Made by a program: the position numbers and the translations under genes. Shown here piece after piece: positions 1 to 5,636 of a stretch of DNA of 16,468 nucleotides. The notes under the pieces were generated by a model. It saw only the letters and a program-made list of their open reading frames with translations. It made no database searches and had not been told where the DNA came from. Positions within the stretch are counted from its first letter, which is position 1, and each line of letters begins with the position of its first letter. The DNA comes from an uncultured Campylobacter sp. (lineage in GTDB: Bacteria; Campylobacterota; Campylobacteria; Campylobacterales; Campylobacteraceae), in assembly GCF_937997465.1 (NCBI RefSeq), contig NZ_CALKTQ010000120.1, positions 1 through 16,468 on the forward strand, read 5' to 3'.

Positions 1-1
1 T

Positions 2-511
2 GATTTTGAGAGCATGCGCGACGATACGCACGATTTTCATGAGGCGTATTCGCTAAAATTTAAGAGCGACGACGGTGCTCTAGCGGGGGCGGATCTGGCA
101 TTTTTAGATGATGAGCTAAGACGGCTAGAGAGTCAAAACGCCGCAAAAACGGAGCAAAAGCCAATCGGCACAGCTAAATTTAACCAAAACAGCGCGTCGC
201 AAACGGCTACTTTTGGCGAGCCACCCTTTGATCCTGATGATGTGAGCGAGATGTTTAGCGAAGCGGCGGACTATGGCTACGGCCTTTTTGAGCAAGACGC
301 AAGCGAGCCTGCAAACGCCGACGTAAGACAAGATTTAGATATGTCAAATTTAAGCGGCGACGAGTTTCAAAGCGAGGCAAATTTAAACGCTCAAAATCCT
401 ACGTCAAATTTGGTCGCAAAAACCCAAACCGATCCTAAAGCCACAAAAAATCAAGCAGTTTTAAAAGAAGCCAAACGACTATTTGGAGAGCCTGAAATTT
501 TGGAGATTTGA
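2..511 (+). CDS. 3' end of an unrecognised, probably phage structural gene
   Basis: The reading frame is open from the left edge (first full codon at position 2) to TGA at 509-511, so this is the C-terminal part of a longer protein. An internal ATG at 14 exists, but codons before it are also open and no ribosome binding site can be judged. The visible 170 residues are acidic and rich in Asn, Ser, Gln and Ala. They look like a flexible tail: a helical stretch with FLDDELRRLE near residues 33-42, then a low-complexity linker, then a short basic-to-acidic end. No domain is recognised. Because a Mu-like head protein remnant follows, a portal or terminase C-terminus of a Mu-like prophage is a reasonable guess from Mu gene order, but the sequence does not prove it. 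Confidence 0.5.
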   Translation, partial: DFESMRDDTHDFHEAYSLKFKSDDGALAGADLAFLDDELRRLESQNAAKTEQKPIGTAKFNQNSASQTATFGEPPFDPDDVSEMFSEAADYGYGLFEQDASEPANADVRQDLDMSNLSGDEFQSEANLNAQNPTSNLVAKTQTDPKATKNQAVLKEAKRLFGEPEILEI

Positions 512-520
512 GGGGTTTGA

Positions 521-628
521 TTCGGCTCTAAATTCGCGGGCAAGTTTTATTGCCTTTGTTGTGGCGCGACCGTCAAAGCGTGGAATAATGGGCTAAGTGC
601 CGATCAGAAAAAGCGCCTTGAACGCGAG
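521..628 (+). pseudogene. Residual 5' coding sequence of the phage head protein gene
   Basis: This stretch is in frame with the head-protein/ART gene and open, but begins directly after TGA at 518-520 and has no ATG, GTG or TTG before 629. Its translation ends in a charged helical segment (SADQKKRLERELK) that runs smoothly into the gp7-like region. This suggests the gene once extended further upstream and that its 5' part was deleted or disrupted. A programmed or accidental frameshift is a less likely alternative, because the other frames show no family-like sequence. Confidence 0.45.
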
Positions 629-1750
629 TTGAAAATAGGCGTGAGTTTAGGCGAGACTACGCCGATGTTGGCGCAAAGAATAGCGCAGGCTTTACAAAAA
701 AACAAACGCGATGCCACTGCGATAGCATTAACCGGAGCGGGCGCAATAGTAAGCGAGATCCGTCAAGCCTTTTTTGAAGCAAACGACGACGTAATAAAAT
801 GCTACAAATATCAAGCCACGCTAGATACTCGCACGTCAGAGCTATGTAGAGCCTACGACGGGCTAATCTGGGATAAAGACTACAAGCCTATCGGGCACGA
901 CTTCCCGTTTCGCAAGCCCCGCGTAAATACTCATTTTAATTGCCGCAGCACCATAATACCGGTAACCAAAAGCTGGGATGAACTAGGCGTCGAGGGGATG
1001 GACGATGCGCCCAAAGGAACAAGGTCGTCTATGAATGGCTACGTGCCGCAGGATATGAGCTTTAACGACTGGCTAAAAACCCAAAGCCCCGAAACGATAG
1101 AAAAGACGCTGGGTAAAGGTAGAGCCGAGCTATTTATGCAAGGCAAGATTACTATGCGGGATTTGATAACGCAGCAGGGGCGGAGCTTAAATTTAGAGGA
1201 TTTAGCAAAGAAAAAGACGATTAAAAAAGCTTTCACGGAAGACAATATTACTGTAGGAGAAATGGAGACCATTAAAGCGTGGAGTAGAGACAGCAAAGAA
1301 ATCCGCGCATACATGACCGGTACGCTAAAAGAAGAATTATCACAAGACAAAAAAGAGGATTTTGATAGTTTTATTAACTTATTCAATAAATACGAAAGCA
1401 ATGTAAAAAAAGGAACAGACATATATAGAGGCATAGGTTTTAACGAGCCAGAAGTATACGAAAATAGCGTATTTTCAAAGTTAAAAGTCGGTGATGAATA
1501 TTTCGATAAAGCCATTTCTAGTTTTTCGCTAGAGCAAAGTGTGGCCAAGCAATTTAGCGAACATCGCGGAGGATATAAGCAAATTATATTAAAAACAAAA
1601 TCGCGCGGTAGAGAATTTGATTTGACTAGTTTTTCGGAATTTGACGATGAATTTGAGGTGATTATAGGCGGAGGGGACAAATTTAGAGTAATCGATATAA
1701 AAGAAGAGACAATAAAAGGCGATAGCGTTACGGTAATTTATTTAGAGTAG
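629..1750 (+). CDS. Mu gpF/SPP1 gp7-like phage head protein fused to an ADP-ribosyltransferase domain, 5'-truncated
   Basis: Residues about 1-190 resemble the minor head protein family: YQATLDTRTSELC at 61-73, DGLIW at 77-81 and HFNCRS at 102-107 form the conserved Cys/His region. Residues about 205-373 look like an exoenzyme-type mono-ADP-ribosyltransferase of the R-S-E class: IYRGI with Arg267, SFS at 298-300 in the STS position, and EFE at 341-343 as the ExE motif ahead of GGDKFRVID. Such a domain would transfer ADP-ribose from NAD+ to a target; the target is unknown. The start is a weak TTG. In-frame codons back to 521 are open (stop TGA at 518-520), contain no start codon and look family-like, so the true N-terminus is probably lost in a decayed prophage. 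The C-terminal half is much more AT-rich than the N-terminal half, which suggests a swapped-in toxin module. Family calls are by motif only. Confidence 0.72.
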   Translation: MKIGVSLGETTPMLAQRIAQALQKNKRDATAIALTGAGAIVSEIRQAFFEANDDVIKCYKYQATLDTRTSELCRAYDGLIWDKDYKPIGHDFPFRKPRVNTHFNCRSTIIPVTKSWDELGVEGMDDAPKGTRSSMNGYVPQDMSFNDWLKTQSPETIEKTLGKGRAELFMQGKITMRDLITQQGRSLNLEDLAKKKTIKKAFTEDNITVGEMETIKAWSRDSKEIRAYMTGTLKEELSQDKKEDFDSFINLFNKYESNVKKGTDIYRGIGFNEPEVYENSVFSKLKVGDEYFDKAISSFSLEQSVAKQFSEHRGGYKQIILKTKSRGREFDLTSFSEFDDEFEVIIGGGDKFRVIDIKEETIKGDSVTVIYLE

Positions 1751-1944
1751 CAATGTCTGCGCCACTCCTTGACACAATTAAAAAAGAATTTTTTATCGTT
1801 TTCACACTCTTTATCAAATGTTTTTCTAGCATCATCGTCTTTGTAATTTAGCCCGTTTTTCTCTGCCCAATAATAATAGGCTCGACGTGCCTCTTTCCAG
1901 TCTACTTCACCATCGTTAATAATATTTTCTATTTCTTGGCCCAT
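1738..1944 (-). CDS. Small hypothetical protein convergent with the ART gene
   Basis: This 68-residue ORF starts with ATG at 1944-1942 and has a good AAGGATAGGA ribosome binding site just upstream, and a consensus TATAAT -10 box (minus strand, 1968-1963) at a sensible distance, so expression is credible. The protein is very polar, with many Asp, Glu, Lys and aromatic residues (KKFFFNCVKEWRRHCYSK at the C-terminus, two Cys). No signal peptide or membrane segment is visible, and no family is recognised. Its 3' end overlaps the 3' end of the ART gene by 13 bp in convergent orientation, and its base composition matches the AT-rich ART module. That proximity makes an immunity or antitoxin role conceivable, but toxin-immunity pairs are normally co-directional, so this is speculation. 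Confidence 0.55.
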   Translation of the reverse strand: MGQEIENIINDGEVDWKEARRAYYYWAEKNGLNYKDDDARKTFDKECENDKKFFFNCVKEWRRHCYSK

Positions 1945-1962
1945 ATCCTATCCTTTTCTTTT

Positions 1963-1968
1963 ATTATA
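1963..1968 (-). promoter_or_regulatory. -10 box for the small convergent ORF
   Basis: The minus strand reads GGTATAATAAAAG here, a perfect TATAAT hexamer 18 bases upstream of the ATG at 1944. No clear -35 is present, which is usual for Campylobacter sigma70 promoters. Confidence 0.55.
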
Positions 1969-1997
1969 CCACTTTTTCACCAAACCAACTCCGTTTA

Positions 1998-2039
1998 AAA
2001 TTTAAGTTACTATTCTATCAAAGGCCGTGCCTTAAATTT
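1998..2039. repeat. 9-bp perfect inverted repeat upstream of the 39-residue ORF
   Basis: AAATTTAAG at 1998-2006 is exactly complementary to CTTAAATTT at 2031-2039, with a 24-base loop. It lies between the two divergent small ORFs and could be an operator or a leader hairpin. AAATTT words are very common in this genome, so chance is a real alternative. Confidence 0.35.
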
Positions 2040-2058
2040 AACTCTTGTGGAGGATAGG

Positions 2059-2178
2059 ATGGATATTGAGGAGCTAAAAAAGCAAGTCAGTGATTTGCAA
2101 GCAGAAAAAGAAGCGATGAACGCTAAGAACAAAGAACTTTTAAGCAAGGTAAAAAAATTAAAAGCTAAAAAACGCTAA
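2059..2178 (+). CDS. Small coiled-coil protein, 39 residues
   Basis: ATG at 2059 is preceded by a near-ideal GGAGGATAGG ribosome binding site, and the ORF runs to TAA at 2176-2178. The product starts MDIEELKKQVSDLQAEKEAM and is almost entirely one amphipathic, highly charged helix with leucine and other hydrophobic residues at heptad spacing, ending in a very basic tail (KKLKAKKR). It has no signal peptide, membrane segment or cysteine. This looks like a small oligomerising or nucleic-acid-associated helix, possibly of phage origin given its neighbours. No family is recognised, and function is unknown. The strong ribosome binding site is the main reason to believe it is translated. Confidence 0.5.
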   Translation: MDIEELKKQVSDLQAEKEAMNAKNKELLSKVKKLKAKKR

Positions 2179-2262
2179 TGATTGCTCATGCCCGCAAAGC
2201 GGCGGACAGCAAAAGCTAAAGGTAAATTTGAAAGGCCGCGTTAAATTTTGGTGTTCAAATAG

Positions 2263-2293
2263 CCGTCGCTGGCATAAATTTAAGCGGCGACGG
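2263..2293. terminator. Hairpin in the rho 3' intergenic region
   Basis: CCGTCGC at 2263-2269 pairs with GCGACGG at 2287-2293 around a 17-base loop; flanking bases add a G-T and an A-T pair. There is no U-run on either strand, so this is at best a weak terminator or an mRNA 3'-end stabiliser. Confidence 0.3.
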
Positions 2294-2334
2294 TTTGTAA
2301 ATTTATAAAATTTAGAGTATTTTAAAGTAGGTCG

Positions 2335-2353
2335 GCGAGCCGAAACGACTCGC
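2335..2353 (-). terminator. Compact hairpin just downstream of rho
   Basis: GCGAGCCG at 2335-2342 and CGACTCGC at 2346-2353 form an 8-bp stem around a 3-base loop. Read on the minus strand the one imperfect pair is a U-G wobble. It lies 35 bp past the rho stop codon. No poly-U tract follows, so termination is uncertain. Confidence 0.35.
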
Positions 2354-2387
2354 GCAAGGGTTAAATTTACCTAAAAACACAACTTCA

Positions 2388-3734
2388 CTATTCGTTTAAT
2401 ATCGAAAGCAGCTCTTTATTGTCCTTGGTTTTTAGCATCTTGGCGTATAAAAACTTAAGCGCCTCTACGTCGTCCATCGTCGCGATCGCCGAGCGGATGG
2501 CCCAGATCTTTTGCAGTTCGTCGGGTTTTTGCAGTAGTTCTTCTTTTCTGGTGCCCGACTTTAGTACGTTGATGGCCGGGTAAATTCGGCGGTCTGAGAT
2601 GTTGCGATCTAGTACGATCTCGCTGTTGCCCGTGCCCTTAAACTCCTCAAAAATTACCTCGTCCATACGAGAGCCCGTGTCGATGAGCGCGGTAGCGATG
2701 ATGGTGAGACTGCCGCCGTGTTCGATATTTCGCGCCGCACCAAAAAAGCGCTTAGGTTTATGCAGGGCGTTTGCGTCCACGCCGCCGGTTAACACCTTAC
2801 CGCTTGGCGGAGTTACGGTGTTATACGCGCGCGCTAGGCGGGTGATGCTATCTAGCAGGATGATGACGTCCTTGCCCATTTCTACGAGGCGTTTGGCCTT
2901 TTCGATGACGAGTTCGGCGACGCGCACGTGGTTCATCGCAGGCAGGTCAAACGTCGAGCTAAACACTTCGCCCTTTACGCAGCGCTGCATATCGGTGACC
3001 TCCTCGGGGCGCTCGTCCACGAGCAAGACCATGAGATGCGACTCCGGGTGGTTGCGCGCGATGCCGTGGGCTAGCTCTTTCATGAGTTCGGTTTTACCGC
3101 TTCTTGGAGGGGCGACGATGAGGCCGCGTTGACCCTTGCCAAGAGGCGTAAAGAGATCGAGCACGCGGCCCGTTAGTTTCATTGGATCATATTCGAGGCG
3201 AAGTTTTTCCGTCGGGAAAAGCGGGGTTAGGTTGTCAAATAGAGGGCGCTCCTTAGCCTCGATTAGCGGCATATAGTTTAGCGCTTCGATTTTTAGCAGA
3301 GCGTAGTATTTTTCCTGATCTTTGGGTTCGCGCACTTGACCCGTCACGATGTCACCCACGCGCAGGGCAAATTTGCGAATTTGAGAGTTTGAGACGTAGG
3401 CGTCGTTTGAGCTGTCGCTGAGGTTTGCGTCTACCGAGCGCAAAAAGCCGTAGCCCTCGCTCGTGATCTCTAAAATGCCCGTGAAAAGTATAAATCCGCC
3501 TTGTTTTGTTTGGGTTTTTAGGATCTCAAATATCAAATCTTGTCTGCGAAATTCGCGCGGATTCTCGACGCCCACGCTGTTTGCGATGGCGATGAGCTCC
3601 TCTAGGCTAAGAGTTCTTAGCTCTTCGATTTTGTGTCCGTCGACGGGGATGTGAGTGCGCGAGTTTTGGTGTTTTTTCGTGGTTTTTTGACTTTCCTGCG
3701 CAGAATTTGCAGGCTGGGTCGCGTTATTTTCCAT
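2388..3734 (-). CDS. rho: Transcription termination factor Rho
   Basis: Rho is the hexameric RNA-dependent ATPase/helicase that loads on untranslated RNA and releases RNA polymerase. The 448 residues show every expected part: an Asn/Gln/Lys-rich N-terminal tail to about 36, the N-terminal helical domain about 37-75, the OB-fold RNA-binding site with GYGFLRS at 94-100, the Walker A loop APPRSGKT at 208-215, Walker B VIILLDSITRLARAYN at 290-305, the Q-loop region LTGGVDANALHKPKRFFGAARN within 316-337, and the R-loop region DTGSRMDEVIFEEFKGTGN within 352-370. Length is normal, somewhat above E. coli Rho because of the tail. The start ATG at 3734 is preceded by AAAGAGGA. A TTGACA-17 bp-TAAAAT promoter lies about 70 bp upstream. 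Identification is secure. Confidence 0.98.
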   Translation of the reverse strand: MENNATQPANSAQESQKTTKKHQNSRTHIPVDGHKIEELRTLSLEELIAIANSVGVENPREFRRQDLIFEILKTQTKQGGFILFTGILEITSEGYGFLRSVDANLSDSSNDAYVSNSQIRKFALRVGDIVTGQVREPKDQEKYYALLKIEALNYMPLIEAKERPLFDNLTPLFPTEKLRLEYDPMKLTGRVLDLFTPLGKGQRGLIVAPPRSGKTELMKELAHGIARNHPESHLMVLLVDERPEEVTDMQRCVKGEVFSSTFDLPAMNHVRVAELVIEKAKRLVEMGKDVIILLDSITRLARAYNTVTPPSGKVLTGGVDANALHKPKRFFGAARNIEHGGSLTIIATALIDTGSRMDEVIFEEFKGTGNSEIVLDRNISDRRIYPAINVLKSGTRKEELLQKPDELQKIWAIRSAIATMDDVEALKFLYAKMLKTKDNKELLSILNE

Positions 3735-3780
3735 TGTGTCCTCTTTAAAATTACGGAATAATTTTGTAGATAAATTTAAG

Positions 3781-3800
3781 TTTCAAAAGAAGTTTTGAAA
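3781..3800. promoter_or_regulatory. Perfect hairpin at the predicted 5' end of rho mRNA
   Basis: TTTCAAAA at 3781-3788 and TTTTGAAA at 3793-3800 form a perfect 8-bp inverted repeat with a 4-base loop. The rho promoter -10 box ends at 3806 on the minus strand, which predicts a start near 3799-3800, so the hairpin would be roughly the first 20 nucleotides of the transcript. As DNA it could also be an operator. Confidence 0.45.
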
Positions 3801-3805
3801 GTCGC

Positions 3806-3834
3806 ATTTTATAAAATTTTGGCTTTGATGTCAA
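3806..3834 (-). promoter_or_regulatory. rho promoter
   Basis: On the minus strand TTGACA (3834-3829) is followed after exactly 17 bp by TAAAAT (3811-3806). This is a near-consensus sigma70 promoter, unusual here for having a full -35 box. It predicts a leader of about 65 nucleotides before rho. Confidence 0.7.
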
Positions 3835-3847
3835 GAAGTGATATAAT
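3819..3847 (+). promoter_or_regulatory. Promoter of the cation transporter gene
   Basis: A perfect TATAAT at 3842-3847 is preceded by TTGGCT at 3819-3824 with 17-bp spacing; only the first half of the -35 matches consensus. The -35 lies inside the spacer of the opposing rho promoter, so the two divergent promoters are interleaved. The predicted start near 3854 excludes any translation start before it. Confidence 0.6.
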
Positions 3848-3875
3848 CTCGCCAAAAATGAAAAGGAATCTCAAA

Positions 3876-4985
3876 ATGATGGATTTTAAAGACGGCAAGC
3901 GCGAAAAAACGATAATAAAAACCGCGCTTATCGGTATAGTTACAAATTTTTTCTTAGCCGGAACGAAAATTTTTATCGCCATGGTCTCAAACTCGGTCGC
4001 GTTGATATCAGACGCCGTAAATAACCTTAGCGATGCGGGCTCAAGTATTATCACGATATTTGGCTCAAAACTAGCTAGCAAAATGCCCGACGAAGACCAC
4101 CCCTACGGCTACGGCAGGACCGAGTATATCGGCGGTCTTATAGTCTCGGTCATCGTGCTGATGCTTGGATTTCAGTTTCTAAAAACTTCTATCGAAAATA
4201 TCTTCGCGCCCGAGCCCACCAGCTTTACGATGCCGTTTTTGGCGTTTTTGTTCTGCGCGATATTCGTCAAATTTGCGCTCGGATTTTACTACAAAAAGAT
4301 CGGCAAACAGACCAAATCTATCTCGCTTAGAGCCGTCGGCCAGGAGGCTCTGGGCGATGCGATCATCTCGTGCGTGATCCTCGTCTCTGCTGCGCTGTCG
4401 TACTTCGCCGACATCCAGATAGACGGCTACGCTGGCGCTTTGGCGTCGTTTTTTATTATCGTAAACGGCGTACTTTTGATAAAAGAAACCTTTGATAAAA
4501 TCATCGGCCAGCGCGTCGAAAAGGAGATCAGCGACGAAATTTACGCCGCCGTAAATCGCTGCGAGATCGTGCGCGGCGCATACGATTTGATCCTTCATAA
4601 CTACGGCGCGCAGCGATACGTGGGCTCGGTAAACGTAGAGATAGACGAGCATTTGCCGCTTAGCGAGGTTTCGCAGAGGCTAAACGAGCTTCAGATCGAG
4701 ATTTATAAAATTTACAGGATTTACCTCGTTTTTGGCGTTTATAGCGTGAATTTGGGGCAGGATGAGAGCCACACCTGTGTGGCAAATTTTCTCTCGGAGT
4801 TTAGCAGCGTGCGCGGATTTCACGCATTTTTCATCGATAGCAAGAAAAAGAGCGTGAGGTTTGACGTGGTGGTCGATTTTGCCGAGAAAAATCTAGGCGA
4901 ACTGCGCGCCCAGATCGAGCGCGAAGTCGCGCTAAGCTTTCCAGGATATAAAATTTTCATCGTGATAGATAGGGAGTTTGCGTGA
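3876..4985 (+). CDS. Cation diffusion facilitator family metal transporter
   Basis: An inner-membrane CDF antiporter that exports a divalent metal (Mn, Fe or Zn) in exchange for protons. The 369 residues carry the CDF membrane domain about 10-205 with multiple hydrophobic helices. The TM2 motif SDAVNNLSDAGSS lies at 45-57, followed by the family stretch DEDHPYGYGRTEYIGG at 72-87. A cytoplasmic dimerisation domain follows from about 215, including YDLILHNYGAQRYVGSVNVE at 236-255. TM2 has Asn49/Asp53 at the usual metal-site positions, where FieF has Asp/Asp, so the metal cannot be assigned by analogy. The start chosen is ATG 3876 (ATGATG) because AAGGA lies at 3863-3867 and the TATAAT at 3842-3847 is upstream of it; an earlier in-frame TTG at 3795 would precede the promoter. 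The tail beyond about residue 300 is an extra domain of unclear role. Divergent from rho. Confidence 0.88.
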   Translation: MMDFKDGKREKTIIKTALIGIVTNFFLAGTKIFIAMVSNSVALISDAVNNLSDAGSSIITIFGSKLASKMPDEDHPYGYGRTEYIGGLIVSVIVLMLGFQFLKTSIENIFAPEPTSFTMPFLAFLFCAIFVKFALGFYYKKIGKQTKSISLRAVGQEALGDAIISCVILVSAALSYFADIQIDGYAGALASFFIIVNGVLLIKETFDKIIGQRVEKEISDEIYAAVNRCEIVRGAYDLILHNYGAQRYVGSVNVEIDEHLPLSEVSQRLNELQIEIYKIYRIYLVFGVYSVNLGQDESHTCVANFLSEFSSVRGFHAFFIDSKKKSVRFDVVVDFAEKNLGELRAQIEREVALSFPGYKIFIVIDREFA

Positions 4986-5061
4986 AATTTGGGGCCAAAT
5001 TTAGCTACCGGGCGGGGCTTTCGCTGGCTTTTTGGAGCGCAAATTTAAGCGACGATTACGC

Positions 5062-5067
5062 TATAAT
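5062..5067 (+). promoter_or_regulatory. -10 box of the DUF1566 gene pair
   Basis: TATAAT lies 23 bp before the ATG at 5091, with the ribosome binding site AAAGGA at 5079-5084 between them. The preceding gene ends at 4985, so the pair has its own promoter. Confidence 0.6.
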
Positions 5068-5090
5068 CATAAAAATTTAAAGGATAAAGC

Positions 5091-5606
5091 ATGAACAAAT
5101 TTATTTTCGCTTCGCTGGCTTGTGCGCTCTGCTACGGTGTGGCGTTTGGCTTTGATTTAATGGGGTTTATTAAAGATACTATAGGTATCGAAAGCGGGGT
5201 TGCGGCGGGCTTTAGCAGGGATGATCGACGAGAGGTCATCAAAGACGACACTTATAAACTAATGTGGCAAGACGGCGAGGAGATATATCAAGGTACTTAC
5301 GACGAGGCGGTAGAATATTGCGAAAATTTGACCTTCGCGGGCTTTGAGGACTGGCGGCTACCTACGTTAAACGAGCTTTTAAGCATCACGGACGATACTA
5401 GGTTTGAGCCCGCTATAAACGAATCCTTTAAAAACATCGCATACGAGACGAACGTCAAAGGCGAGAAAATTTACGACCAGTACTGGAGCTCTACCAGGTA
5501 TGCCTACGGCTCGTCTAATGCGTGGCTCGTGTCTTTCAGGTTCGGTGACGCTTACTGGAGCGGCGTTTCTTATCGCAACTTCGTGCGGTGCGTTCGGGAC
5601 TATTGA
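5091..5606 (+). CDS. Exported DUF1566 (Lcl C-terminal, C-type-lectin-like) protein, copy 1
   Basis: The 171-residue product begins with a signal peptide (basic start, hydrophobic to about residue 20), so it is exported. From about 55 it carries the DUF1566 pattern: LMWQD at 57-61, a helix with EAVEYC at 72-77, DWRLPTLNELLSI at 87-99, YWSSTRYA at 131-138 and a final NFVRCVR at 163-169. This domain is known as a C-type-lectin-like fold in surface proteins such as Legionella Lcl, where it binds ligands. Cys77 and Cys167 could form a disulfide. The partner gene starts 30 bp downstream. The last about 31 residues differ from copy 2 at scattered exposed-type positions while the intervening codons are identical, which suggests targeted diversification (see 5502-5593). 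The partner or ligand is unknown. Confidence 0.88.
   Translation: MNKFIFASLACALCYGVAFGFDLMGFIKDTIGIESGVAAGFSRDDRREVIKDDTYKLMWQDGEEIYQGTYDEAVEYCENLTFAGFEDWRLPTLNELLSITDDTRFEPAINESFKNIAYETNVKGEKIYDQYWSSTRYAYGSSNAWLVSFRFGDAYWSGVSYRNFVRCVRDY
5502..5593 (+). repeat. Candidate DGR variable repeat, copy 1
   Basis: This 92-base segment aligns without gaps to 5985-6076. Eighteen of the 30 complete codons are base-identical; 12 differ, with 20 base changes of which 17 are at codon positions 1 or 2. Every differing codon ends in C or T in both copies, and in 12 of the 17 non-third-position sites one copy has A. Variable residues here are Tyr139, Gly140, Asn143, Leu146, Ser148, Phe151, Asp153, Tyr155, Ser157, Tyr161 and Asn163. 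The segment ends in an invariant stretch, TTCGTGCGGTGCGT, like the GC-rich end of a variable repeat. This is the footprint expected of adenine mutagenesis from AAY template codons. Confidence 0.6.
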
Positions 5607-5636
5607 TTTTTGAAAATTTAGACTAAAGGAAAAAGT

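Noticed and set aside
3795..3875. An upstream TTG start for the cation transporter, adding 27 residues
   Set aside because: It lies upstream of the TATAAT at 3842-3847 and has no ribosome binding site, whereas ATG 3876 has AAGGA at good spacing.
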